A stretch of 64,000 nucleotides of DNA from Rugamonas rubra (lineage in GTDB: Bacteria; Pseudomonadota; Gammaproteobacteria; Burkholderiales; Burkholderiaceae_D): the NCBI RefSeq assembly GCF_900114705.1, contig NZ_FOTW01000005.1:1-64000 (forward strand), in the 5' to 3' direction. Position numbers and translations under genes: made by a program. A model generated the notes under the pieces. It worked only from the letters and a program-made list of their open reading frames with translations, did not search any database and was not told where the DNA came from. Every line of letters starts with the position of its first letter. Position 1 is the stretch's first letter. Shown here one piece after another: positions 27,329 through 35,216 of the stretch.

Positions 27329-28102
27329 TTACTTCTCGGCGAAGGCGCGCTCGATGACGAAGTCGCCAGGGGTCGAGGTGTTGCCTTCCTTGAAGCCGCG
27401 CTCTTCGAACATGTCCTTCAGTTCCTTGAGCATCGAGGCGCTGCCGCAGATCATCATACGGTCGACGGCCGGGTCCAGCGGCGGCACGCCGAGGTCCTCG
27501 AACAGCTTGCCGCTGGCCATCAGGTCGGTGATACGGCCGGTGTTGCGGTAGGCTTCGCGGGTGACGGTCGGGTAGTAGCGCAGCTTGCTGGTGACCATGT
27601 CGCCGAGGAACTCGTGGTTCGGCAGGTGCTCGACCAGCAGGTCGTGGTAGGCCAGCTCGTCGACTTGACGCACGCCGTGCACCAGGATGATCTGGTCGAA
27701 CTTTTCATACACTTCCGGGTCGCGCACGATGCTCATGAACGGCGCCAGGCCGGTGCCGGTCGACAGCAGGTACAGGCGCTTGCCCGGCAGCAGGTAGTCG
27801 GCCACCAGGGTGCCGGTCGGCTTGCGGCCGACGATGACGGTGTCGCCCACCTTGATGTGTTGCAGGCGCGAGGTCAGCGGACCTTCCGGCACCTTGATGC
27901 TCAGAAATTCCAGATGGTCTTCGTAGTTGGCGCTGACGATGGAATAGGCGCGCAGCAGCGGCTTGCCGTCGACGCGCAGGCCGATCATCGTAAAGTGGCC
28001 GTTGGAGAACCGCAACGCCGGATCGCGCGTCGTGGTGAAAGAGAACAAACGGTCGGTCCAGTGGTGAACGCTTAAGACGCGCTCCTCATTCATATTACTC
28101 AC
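27329..28102 (-). CDS. fpr: Ferredoxin--NADP(+) reductase, FprA subclass
   Basis: 257 residues from a GTG at 28102; an ATG at 28093 would give 254. The GTG start agrees with the N-terminal length I expect for homologues (S-N-x-N-E-E-R-V-L-S-V-H-H-W). The FAD motif R-A-Y-S-I-V-S is present (residues about 51-57), as is the NADP-binding T-G-T-G-L-A-P-F segment; the C-terminus ends V-I-E-R-A-F-A-E-K with the terminal extension typical of subclass I bacterial FNRs. It transfers electrons between NADPH and ferredoxin/flavodoxin in the cytosol, often in oxidative stress and Fe-S metabolism. It is a single-gene unit, divergent from the permease. Confidence 0.93.
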   Translation of the reverse strand: MSNMNEERVLSVHHWTDRLFSFTTTRDPALRFSNGHFTMIGLRVDGKPLLRAYSIVSANYEDHLEFLSIKVPEGPLTSRLQHIKVGDTVIVGRKPTGTLVADYLLPGKRLYLLSTGTGLAPFMSIVRDPEVYEKFDQIILVHGVRQVDELAYHDLLVEHLPNHEFLGDMVTSKLRYYPTVTREAYRNTGRITDLMASGKLFEDLGVPPLDPAVDRMMICGSASMLKELKDMFEERGFKEGNTSTPGDFVIERAFAEK

Positions 28103-28436
28103 GGTGTGGTCGTCATAAGAATTTTAGAAGGCGTAAGCATACCAGACCTGCCGTCCGCAGCATAGCCGGCCTGGGGCAAACCATGCTGGCTGCAAGGGTT
28201 TTAGGGGGGATGAGGGCAGGCGGAACTTGCACATATTTCTCGCCGGCATTTAGTTTCTTGAGCTCGATCAAGAACGCCGCGCCGGCTGCATTCGTCGCCC
28301 CACGCCCACAACGATGCCGACCAAGCAAGGTTTCGCCCCTTTACTTCTTGACTATGGATTAAAATCACCTGCTTTCAAAGCACGGCGCGCATACGATGCG
28401 TTGACCTAAAAACCTGCAAACAATCCAGGGGACACG
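28103..28436. other. 334-base divergent intergenic region between fpr and the permease
   Basis: This region must hold the promoters of both divergent genes. A possible extended -10 (TGGTATGCT, minus strand, near 28132-28140) could serve fpr. On the plus strand TTGACT at 28348-28353 and TAAAAT at 28360-28365 are too close to be one promoter. A 71-codon open frame on the minus strand (28113-28328) has no gene-like features. Confidence 0.4.
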
Positions 28437-29819
28437 ATGGTAGATGGTAAGAACGAACTCAAACGGGGCTTGAAAAGCCGCCACATCCAGCTCATTGCGC
28501 TGGGCGGGGCGATCGGCACGGGCCTGTTCCTGGGCATCGCGCAGACGATCAAGATGGCCGGCCCCTCGGTGCTGCTGGGCTACGCGCTGGCCGGCGTGAT
28601 CGCCTTCCTGATCATGCGCCAGCTCGGCGAGATGGTGGTCGACGAGCCGGTCGCCGGCTCGTTCAGCTACTTCGCCAACAAGTATTGCGGCCACCTGGCC
28701 GGCTTCATGTCGGGCTGGAACTACTGGGTGCTGTATGTGCTCGTCAGCATGGCCGAGCTGTCGGCGGTCGGCATCTACGTGCAGTATTGGTGGCCGGCGA
28801 TCCCCTCGTGGGTGTCGGCGCTGGGCTTTTTCGTCGTCATCAACGCCATCAGCCTGTGCAACGTCAAGGCCTTCGGCGAGATGGAGTTCTGGTTTGCCAT
28901 CATCAAGGTGGTGGCCATCGTCGGCATGATCGGTTTCGGCGCCTACCTGCTGGTGTCCGGCGAGGCCGGGCCACAGGCCAGCGTCGCCAACCTGTGGCGG
29001 CACGGCGGTTTCTTCCCCAACGGCTTCGGCGGCCTGGTGATGGCGATGGCCGTCATCATGTTCTCCTTCGGCGGGCTGGAACTGGTCGGCATCACCGCCG
29101 CCGAGGCGGACGACCCGTCCAAAACCATTCCCAGCGCCACCAACCAGGCGATCTACCGCATTCTGATCTTCTACATCGGCGCGCTGGGCATCCTGCTGTC
29201 CTTGTATCCGTGGCAAAACGTGGTCACCGGCGGCAGCCCCTTCGTGCTGATCTTCCACGCCTTGAACAGCAACATGGTCGCCAACGTGCTCAACGTGGTG
29301 GTGTTGACGGCCGCGTTGTCGGTCTACAACAGCTGCGTCTATTGCAACACGCGCATGCTGTACGGCCTGGCCATGCAGGGCAACGCGCCGCGTTCGCTGC
29401 TCAAGGTCAACGGCCGCGGCGTGCCGCTGACGGCGCTGGCGGTGTCGGCCACCGCCACCGGCATCTGCGTGCTGGTCAACTATTTCATGCCGGGCAAGGC
29501 GTTTGAAATGCTGATGGGCCTGGTGGTGTCCGCCCTGATCATCAACTGGGCGATGATCAGCTGGATCCACCTGCGCTTCCGCGCCGCCAAGAGCGCCGCC
29601 GGCCAGAGCACGGCCTTCCGCAGCCTGGGCTATCCGCTGACCAACTACCTGTGCCTGGCCTTCCTGGCCGGCATCCTGGTGGTGATGTTCCTGACGCCGG
29701 ACCTGCGCCTGTCGGTCTACCTGATCCCGGCTTGGCTGGGCCTGCTGGGCGTCGGCTACTGGGTGCGCCAGCGCAAGGGAGCCGGCTCGGCCGCGCCGCT
29801 GGCCGGTTCGCAACGTTAG
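28437..29819 (+). CDS. aroP: Aromatic amino acid permease (AroP/PheP-like, APC superfamily)
   Basis: 460 residues with about 12 membrane helices. The start K-R-G-L-K-S-R-H-I-Q-L-I-A-L-G-G-A-I-G-T is the amino acid permease signature, followed by R-Q-L-G-E-M-V-V-x-E-P-V-x-G-S-F and G-G-L-E-L-V-G-I-T-A-A-E-A. The segments F-W-F-A-I-I-K-V-x-A-I-x-G-M-I-G-F-G and A-x-S-V-Y-N-S follow E. coli AroP/PheP closely as I remember them. It would import phenylalanine, tyrosine or tryptophan with protons across the inner membrane. Exact substrate within the AroP/PheP/ProY group is not certain. AGGGGA precedes the ATG, and a perfect terminator follows the stop. Confidence 0.8.
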   Translation: MVDGKNELKRGLKSRHIQLIALGGAIGTGLFLGIAQTIKMAGPSVLLGYALAGVIAFLIMRQLGEMVVDEPVAGSFSYFANKYCGHLAGFMSGWNYWVLYVLVSMAELSAVGIYVQYWWPAIPSWVSALGFFVVINAISLCNVKAFGEMEFWFAIIKVVAIVGMIGFGAYLLVSGEAGPQASVANLWRHGGFFPNGFGGLVMAMAVIMFSFGGLELVGITAAEADDPSKTIPSATNQAIYRILIFYIGALGILLSLYPWQNVVTGGSPFVLIFHALNSNMVANVLNVVVLTAALSVYNSCVYCNTRMLYGLAMQGNAPRSLLKVNGRGVPLTALAVSATATGICVLVNYFMPGKAFEMLMGLVVSALIINWAMISWIHLRFRAAKSAAGQSTAFRSLGYPLTNYLCLAFLAGILVVMFLTPDLRLSVYLIPAWLGLLGVGYWVRQRKGAGSAAPLAGSQR

Positions 29820-29826
29820 ACCACCG

Positions 29827-29848
29827 CCCCTCCGTACGGAGGGGTTTT
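29827..29848 (+). terminator. Intrinsic terminator after the permease gene
   Basis: CCCCTCC-GTAC-GGAGGGG is a perfect stem followed directly by TTTT, 8 bases after the permease stop. The next gene's ribosome site begins only 18 bases later, so that gene depends on read-through or on a promoter inside the permease gene. Confidence 0.85.
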
Positions 29849-29875
29849 CATTTCTGCAGATTTAACGAGGACATC

Positions 29876-30952
29876 ATGAGCCCGAACCCCGGCGACGCGA
29901 CACAGACCCCGTCGGCGTATTCGCTGGCCTGCCAGACGCTGGCGGAAATCGTCGCCGGCGCGGTACAAAAATCCAAAGCTGTACCGCTGCCCGCGCCGGC
30001 GCCGCGCGCCACCGTCGTCCTGGAGGAAGCCTTCGCCCTACTGCAAACCAGCGTATTCGGCAGCGGCCTGGACGAGGAGGCCATCACGGCCGCCTTCATG
30101 TCGGCGCTGGCGGGAGCCGCCCGCATGTGGTCGGCTTGCTGGGTGTGGGACGGGCCGCCGCCCGGCGATCTCTGCTGGATTCACTACAGCAAGAAAAGCG
30201 AATCACTCATCGGCGCCGATTTCGCGCTGCTCCTCGCCACGCCGGGCCTACCGGGCGGAACAGCGGCAGGCTACCGTCTGATCGTCGTGCAGGCCAAGTT
30301 GCAACATAAAAGCGACGTGGCTAGGTTGTCAGTTGAACAGTCCGCCGACTGGGGAAAGAAAATCGACGCCAATACGCGCAACGACGTCGCCGAATTCGCC
30401 GAACAAAGCCTGCAGAAGCTTCTGGACAAGGTCGAGGGATACTCCATCGACGTCAAGCAGGAGCCGCATTTCCAACTCAGCAAGCTCATCGAATTGCGCA
30501 ACCGGTTTCAGCGGCTTGTGGCAGAAACACGCATATCGCAAATGCCGGACATTCTCTATTCCATCTGGCCCAGCAGCCGGGCGGAACCCTACTATTGCAC
30601 CTTGCAGCAGGCGATTTTGGATGTTGTCAAAACCAACTTGGGGAACCCCGCTCCAGCGCCAGGCAAGCAGTCGGCCAAAATCACCCAGTCAATCGACATC
30701 AACACCGGCGCGCTATTGCGGGAATGGCTATTGACGACAGCGAGCGTCGGGGGAGCCGGCACAATGACGTTGGAGCAAGCCACGACCGCGCTCGCCGCCG
30801 TCGATCAGTTTTGCTCCGCGACGCTCATCCTCGACTTAAGCAACAGCGGCTTGGGGAACACCTTGACGACTGCGTTGAACCTGAAAAAACCGGCGCCTCT
30901 ACCGGCTGTTGCGCGCCAAACCGCCGCCAAAACGAATGTGCTGAAGAAATAG
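29876..30952 (+). CDS. Uncharacterised protein with PD-(D/E)XK nuclease-like signature
   Basis: 358 residues from the ATG at 29876 (GAGG, 5-base spacing). I recognise no named family. Residues 112-142 read I-G-A-D-F-A-L-L-L, a loop, then L-I-V-V-Q-A-K-L: an Asp on one strand (D115) and Q-x-K on the next (Q139, K141) as in restriction-like PD-(D/E)XK nucleases. A preceding helix carries E50/E51. No signal peptide or membrane segment is seen; the C-terminus is Lys-rich. Codon use from about 30280 to 30760 is more AT-rich than neighbouring genes, suggesting acquisition. It stands alone between the permease terminator and the TonB gene. A defence nuclease or DNA-processing role is possible but unproven. 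Confidence 0.6.
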   Translation: MSPNPGDATQTPSAYSLACQTLAEIVAGAVQKSKAVPLPAPAPRATVVLEEAFALLQTSVFGSGLDEEAITAAFMSALAGAARMWSACWVWDGPPPGDLCWIHYSKKSESLIGADFALLLATPGLPGGTAAGYRLIVVQAKLQHKSDVARLSVEQSADWGKKIDANTRNDVAEFAEQSLQKLLDKVEGYSIDVKQEPHFQLSKLIELRNRFQRLVAETRISQMPDILYSIWPSSRAEPYYCTLQQAILDVVKTNLGNPAPAPGKQSAKITQSIDINTGALLREWLLTTASVGGAGTMTLEQATTALAAVDQFCSATLILDLSNSGLGNTLTTALNLKKPAPLPAVARQTAAKTNVLKK

Positions 30953-31069
30953 CACGATCAGCCCGTTGTCGCCGGGGACGGCGTGGGCGGCGCTGACATC
31001 GCGCCCCTCCACATGCGCCATCCCGCGCGGCTACAGGATGGAAAAGCACGCACCAGCGGGACGCCGACA

Positions 31070-33991
31070 TCAGAACTGGAAGCGCACGCCGGCCGAGATG
31101 TAGCGCCCGACCACGTCATACACGCTGGGATTGGTCGGGTACATCAGGTTGAACGAGCCATACACCGGCAGCAGCGGCGGCTGCTTGTTGAACAGATTGT
31201 TCACCGTGGCGAACAGCTGCACACCGCGCCTGCCGGGCAGTTGGTAGTTCAAGGTCGCGTCCACATAACGGATCGACGGCACCGAATTGTCGGCCAGCGC
31301 GGGATTGAAGTACTCGGTCGCCGCCTGGAACTTGGCGCGGCCGATGTGGCGCAACTGTAGATACACGCCGAGCGGGCCGTTGCGGTAGTCGGCGCTGAGG
31401 GTGGCGGTCAGGCGCGGGTTGTTCGAGGTGCCGACCACGCCGGCATACTCCAGCGGGGCGCTGCCCGGCGAGGTGGTGGTGTAGGCGTCCAGATAGGTGG
31501 CGAAGGCGCGCAGCGTCAGTTCGCCGTTCAGCGCCGGCCACAGCTTCGACGCCTTGGCACGGTAGCTCAACTCGACGTCGTAACCGGAGGTCTTCAGCGA
31601 GGACAGGTTCCGCTGCGGCATCAGCACGCGGATCAGTCCCGTGCGCGCCGCCGGATTGGTCCAGATCAGATTGGCGCACTGCTCCGGCACGCCGGCCGCG
31701 CACTTGTTGATGGTCTCCTGCGGGGTCAGCGCGCCGATCACGCCGCCCAGGTCGATGCTGAAATGGTCGAGCGCCAGCGACAGGCCGGACACGAAGGATG
31801 GCTGATACACCAGGCCGTAGGTGACGGTGTTGGCCTTTTCCGGCCGCAGGTCGGGATTGCCCAACTGGCTGACAACGGCATTGGCGGCGACGTTGTTGAT
31901 CGTGTCGCGCACCGTCGCCTGGCCCTGCACCGAGCCGGAGAACAGCTCGGAGACGTTGGGCGCGCGGATGTCGCGCGACTTGGCGGCGCGCAGGCGCAGC
32001 TCGTTCACCGGCGCCCAGGTCAGGCCGATCTTACTGGTGGTGACGCCGCCGCTGGTGCTGTAGTCGGCATAGCGCAGCGCGGCGTTGACGTTCAACTCCT
32101 TGGCGAAGGCGCGCTCGGCCAGCAGCGGCGCGTCCACTTCGACAAAGCCCTCGCGGATCTGGTAGCTGCCGCCCAGTGGCTGCGGGTTGGTCAACTGCCA
32201 GCCGCCGGCGCCCCCCAGCACCGCCGACGGCACCTGGCGCAGGCCGGTCGGCGCCACCGGCGTCACCGAGGTGGCGTCGGTGGTCTGCGCCACCGACTCC
32301 TTGCGGTACTCCACGCCGCTGGCGACGCGCACGTCGCCGGCCGGCAGTTCGAACGGCGCGCCGCGCACGGTCAAGGCGGCGACGTCCTGCTTGAGCGTGG
32401 CGGTGTACGTGGAAACGCCCTGGACGTAGGCGGTGGCGGCGGCCGACGGTGCGCCGGCGCCGAACAAGTTGAGCGGCGCGCAGCCCGGATACAGGCCGGG
32501 ATGGGTCAAGGCGACGCGGCAGACGGGCGCGCCGCCGACGGGATCGGACACCACGTCGGTGGCGGCGAAGAAGCGGGCGTAGTTCAGGTTGTTCTCGGTG
32601 TTGATGGTCTGGCGGTTCTTGCCGTGCTCCCAGTAGCCGTCCACCTTCCAGTTGTTCGGCGCGCGCCAGCGGAAGCCGGTGACGAAGTTGCTGGTCCGGT
32701 TGGTGGCGTCCGCCGTGCTGGTCGGCATATCCTGGTCGAAGCGGCCGATCTGGAAGCCGGGCTGCTTGTTCGCCAGCATGGTCGCCTGCAACGCCGCCGG
32801 AATGAAGGGATTGCCGAGCATGAAGGTCGGCGAGTTATAGCCGGGCAGCTGGAAGTTGGAGGTTTGCGGGTAGCGGTTGTTGACGCCGCCGAGCGAGCCC
32901 TCGGCGAACACCGTCAGGTCGGCGCCCAGGTCGTACTCGACGTGGGTGAAGGCGCTGTGCGACTTGACGCCGGCGATCAGGTTGGTTTGGCCGGTCAGGC
33001 CCTCGCCGCCGACCTGCACGCCGTCGACGATGCTGCCGGGGCTGAACGGGCGCACCGCGCCGGCCGGGCCGAACTGGCTTGTGCCCATGCCGATGCCGGC
33101 GCCGCCGAACAGCAGGCCGCCCGGGCTGAGCACGGTGTTGTGGTAGTTGGTGACCAGGATGTTTTGGGCGGGATTGGCCGGATCGGGCAGCACCACGCCG
33201 GCGCGCGCACCGAAGGGCCGCGACAAGGTGCTGTCGACGCCGTCGGCGCGGTAGTAGGCGGCGCTGGCGACGACGCGGCCACGGCCGCCGTTGAAGTCAC
33301 TGCCGCCGGTCAGGGTGAATTTGCGCGAGCGGTTGTCGTCGTAGTTCGACTGCCCCCCCTGCACGCTGCCCTTGATACCCTTGAAGCGTGTGTCGAGGAT
33401 GAAGTTGACCACGCCGGCCACCGCGTCCGAACCGTAGGCGGCGGAGGCGCCGCCGGTGACGATGTCGACGCGCTTGACCAGCTCCTGCGGCAGCAGATTG
33501 GTGTCGGTGGCGCCGCTGACGGCGGACGGTGCGGCGCGGCGGCCGTCGATCAGCACCAACGTGCGCTGCGCGCCCAGGTTGCGCAGGTTGAGGAAGGCGC
33601 CGGAGTTGGGGCCGGTCGACGAGACGTTGCCGCTGGCCGGGGTGGTCGAGCCACGGAACACCGGCAGCATCGACAAGGCGCTGGCGATGGTGCCCGGCGA
33701 GGCGGCGTTGAGCTGCTCGGCCGTCACCACGGTGACCGGGGTCGGCGCCAGCGAACCGTCGCGCATGGTGCGGGTGCCGCTGATCTCGACCACCGCCATG
33801 CTGCCGGCGGCGCTGGCGCTGGCGCTGGCGGCATTCGTCTTGGTATTGGCGGTGGCACCGCCCTCGCCCTCGCCGCCGGGCGGCGCGCCTTGGGCGCCGG
33901 CGGCGCTGGCGGCGGTGGCGAACACCACGCCGATGGCGTTACCCGCCACAACTCGCAATCTGGTTTTGAAACGTGAGTCGGCCTTGCGCAT
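31070..33991 (-). CDS. TonB-dependent outer membrane receptor, large type
   Basis: 973 residues from the ATG at 33991 (AAGGAG upstream). A signal peptide (residues 1 to about 33, cut after A-x-A) leads to a Gly/Ala-rich linker and a plug domain: V-T-V-V-T-A-E-Q-L, L-R-N-L-G-A-Q-R-T-L-V-L-I-D-G-R-R, and V-D-I-V-T-G-G-A-S-A-A-Y-G-S-D-A-V-A-G-V-V-N-F. A 22-strand barrel follows and ends in aromatic G-V-R-F-Q-F. This long form with N-L-G-x-x-R-T-L-V-L-I-D-G is common in proteobacteria that take up oligosaccharides, lipids or aromatic compounds. The substrate is not evident. A divergent TetR gene shares its promoter region and probably controls it. Confidence 0.9.
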   Translation of the reverse strand: MRKADSRFKTRLRVVAGNAIGVVFATAASAAGAQGAPPGGEGEGGATANTKTNAASASASAAGSMAVVEISGTRTMRDGSLAPTPVTVVTAEQLNAASPGTIASALSMLPVFRGSTTPASGNVSSTGPNSGAFLNLRNLGAQRTLVLIDGRRAAPSAVSGATDTNLLPQELVKRVDIVTGGASAAYGSDAVAGVVNFILDTRFKGIKGSVQGGQSNYDDNRSRKFTLTGGSDFNGGRGRVVASAAYYRADGVDSTLSRPFGARAGVVLPDPANPAQNILVTNYHNTVLSPGGLLFGGAGIGMGTSQFGPAGAVRPFSPGSIVDGVQVGGEGLTGQTNLIAGVKSHSAFTHVEYDLGADLTVFAEGSLGGVNNRYPQTSNFQLPGYNSPTFMLGNPFIPAALQATMLANKQPGFQIGRFDQDMPTSTADATNRTSNFVTGFRWRAPNNWKVDGYWEHGKNRQTINTENNLNYARFFAATDVVSDPVGGAPVCRVALTHPGLYPGCAPLNLFGAGAPSAAATAYVQGVSTYTATLKQDVAALTVRGAPFELPAGDVRVASGVEYRKESVAQTTDATSVTPVAPTGLRQVPSAVLGGAGGWQLTNPQPLGGSYQIREGFVEVDAPLLAERAFAKELNVNAALRYADYSTSGGVTTSKIGLTWAPVNELRLRAAKSRDIRAPNVSELFSGSVQGQATVRDTINNVAANAVVSQLGNPDLRPEKANTVTYGLVYQPSFVSGLSLALDHFSIDLGGVIGALTPQETINKCAAGVPEQCANLIWTNPAARTGLIRVLMPQRNLSSLKTSGYDVELSYRAKASKLWPALNGELTLRAFATYLDAYTTTSPGSAPLEYAGVVGTSNNPRLTATLSADYRNGPLGVYLQLRHIGRAKFQAATEYFNPALADNSVPSIRYVDATLNYQLPGRRGVQLFATVNNLFNKQPPLLPVYGSFNLMYPTNPSVYDVVGRYISAGVRFQF

Positions 33992-34145
33992 GCTGGTCTC
34001 CTTGTGACGTCGTCGTGGACGTCGTTTGTCTGGTCCGGTCCCCCGCCGCCCGCGCCTGTCACGCTCTGCGTGACGGCCGGCCGGACCGCACGGCAACGAG
34101 CATTCCTTGAGTGGGGGCCGGAAATTATGTTTTCCGTGTGAGTCG

Positions 34146-34174
34146 AATATACGGTCTCGTCAATACCTCGTCAA
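34146..34174 (-). promoter_or_regulatory. Predicted promoter of the TonB receptor gene
   Basis: On the minus strand TTGACG (34169-34174) and TATATT (34146-34151) are exactly 17 bases apart, a near-consensus sigma70 promoter. A second TTGACG lies inside the spacer, forming an 11-base direct repeat (CTCGTCAA at 34156-34163 and 34167-34174 on the plus strand). Binding there would block the -35 box. Confidence 0.6.
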
Positions 34175-34181
34175 AAAATAC

Positions 34182-34203
34182 TTCTTTCCTACAAAAGAAA
34201 GAA
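34182..34203. repeat. Inverted repeat TTCTTTC-N8-GAAAGAA, candidate TetR operator
   Basis: Perfect 7-base arms at 34182-34188 and 34197-34203 lie just upstream of the TonB receptor -35 box and about 130 bases before the TetR start. Size and symmetry suit a TetR-family operator controlling both genes; this is inferred from position. Confidence 0.45.
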
Positions 34204-34331
34204 ATACACATAGAATTACGCATTCAATGGGCCAAATAAGCAAGAATTAGAAAAACCTTTCCTCCCAAGGCAAGAAGTAAGTAGAATCCATACAAATATT
34301 TTTCACTTCGACCCACACACTAGGCAACACG

Positions 34332-35132
34332 ATGGCAACGACGAGCAAGGTAAGCACGAAAGTCGCGACAAAGACCGGCACCAAGAAGGACGGCAAGCTG
34401 GCGGCGGCGCCAAGCAAGGACCTCGAGGCGAAGGACAAGGATGCCGGCGGCACCCGCCGCAAGCAGGCCGAACGCCGCGCCGAATCGATGCAGAAGATCC
34501 TCGACTGCGCCGAGACCAACTTCGCCAAACTGGGCTTCTACGGTGTGACGCTGAACGACATCGCCCAGCAGTGCGAGGTGCAAACGGCGCTGATCCGCTA
34601 CTACTACGACGACAAGCGCGCGCTGCTCGACGCGGTGCTGACGCGCCGCTCGGTGGTCATCAACGAGATCCGCCTGCGCGTGCTGCGCGACTACGAGGCG
34701 GCGGCCGGCGACAACATGACGATCGAAGGACTGCTGGGGGCCTACCTCGACCCGGTGGTCGACATCATGAGCAACGGCGGCGAAGGCTGGCGCACCTTCG
34801 GCACACTGGTGGCGCAGATCGGCACGTTGCCGGCCTGGGGCGGCGGCGGCGACATCCTGCGCGACTACTTCGACCCGGTGATCCGCGTGTTCCTGCCGAT
34901 GCTGCGCCGGCTGGCTACCGGGGTCGGCGAGGAGGACCTGTACTGGTACTACCATTTGCTGTCGGGCGCGCTGTCGATGTCGCTGGCGCAGACCGGACTA
35001 ATCGACCGCTTCTCCGGCGGACTGTGCAAGTCCACCGACATGCGCTCGATCGGCAAACACCTCATTGGCGTCTACACGGCCGGCTTCAACGCCCTGCCGC
35101 GCAAGCGCGTCAAGAGCCGCGTGCGCGGCTAA
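34332..35132 (+). CDS. TetR/AcrR-family transcriptional regulator
   Basis: 266 residues. A Lys/Thr-rich, disordered N-terminal extension (residues 1-45) precedes the HTH: I-L-D-C-A-E-T-N-F-A-K-L-G-F-Y-G-V-T-L-N-D-I-A, then V-Q-T-A-L-I-R-Y-Y-Y-D-D-K-R-A-L. The C-terminal ligand domain contains G-W-R-T-F-G-T-L-V-A-Q-I-G and Y-Y-H-L-L-S-G-A-L. It is divergent from the TonB receptor and followed 84 bases later by an esterase and then a FabG4-like reductase on the same strand, so lipid- or ester-like ligands are plausible. The basic extension is unusual for the family and may add DNA affinity. Confidence 0.9.
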   Translation: MATTSKVSTKVATKTGTKKDGKLAAAPSKDLEAKDKDAGGTRRKQAERRAESMQKILDCAETNFAKLGFYGVTLNDIAQQCEVQTALIRYYYDDKRALLDAVLTRRSVVINEIRLRVLRDYEAAAGDNMTIEGLLGAYLDPVVDIMSNGGEGWRTFGTLVAQIGTLPAWGGGGDILRDYFDPVIRVFLPMLRRLATGVGEEDLYWYYHLLSGALSMSLAQTGLIDRFSGGLCKSTDMRSIGKHLIGVYTAGFNALPRKRVKSRVRG

Positions 35133-35174
35133 GCCGGGTGGCGGCCGTTCCGGCCAGGCCGGACGCGCCGCCCG

Positions 35175-35184
35175 CCCCCCCCCC
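35175..35184. repeat. Run of ten C residues in the esterase 5' region
   Basis: A homopolymer of ten Cs (with CCCG directly before it) lies between the TetR stop and the esterase start, 32 bases upstream of the ATG. Such runs can vary in length during replication. Outside the coding frame it could only affect spacing or expression. Confidence 0.6.
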
Positions 35185-35216
35185 TCTACTCCCACACCGC
35201 CCACGGGCGAAGGCAT

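Larger units (their letters stand above)
33992..34331. other. 340-base divergent control region between TonB receptor and TetR genes
   Basis: This region is markedly AT-rich. It contains a strong promoter for the TonB receptor (34146-34174), a direct repeat overlapping it, and an inverted repeat (34182-34203). A possible TetR -10 (TAGAAT near 34279) lacks a good -35 box. No gene was seen. Confidence 0.6.

Noticed and set aside
28113..28328. 71-codon open frame on the minus strand
   Set aside because: It has no ribosome site or family resemblance and lies in the divergent promoter region.
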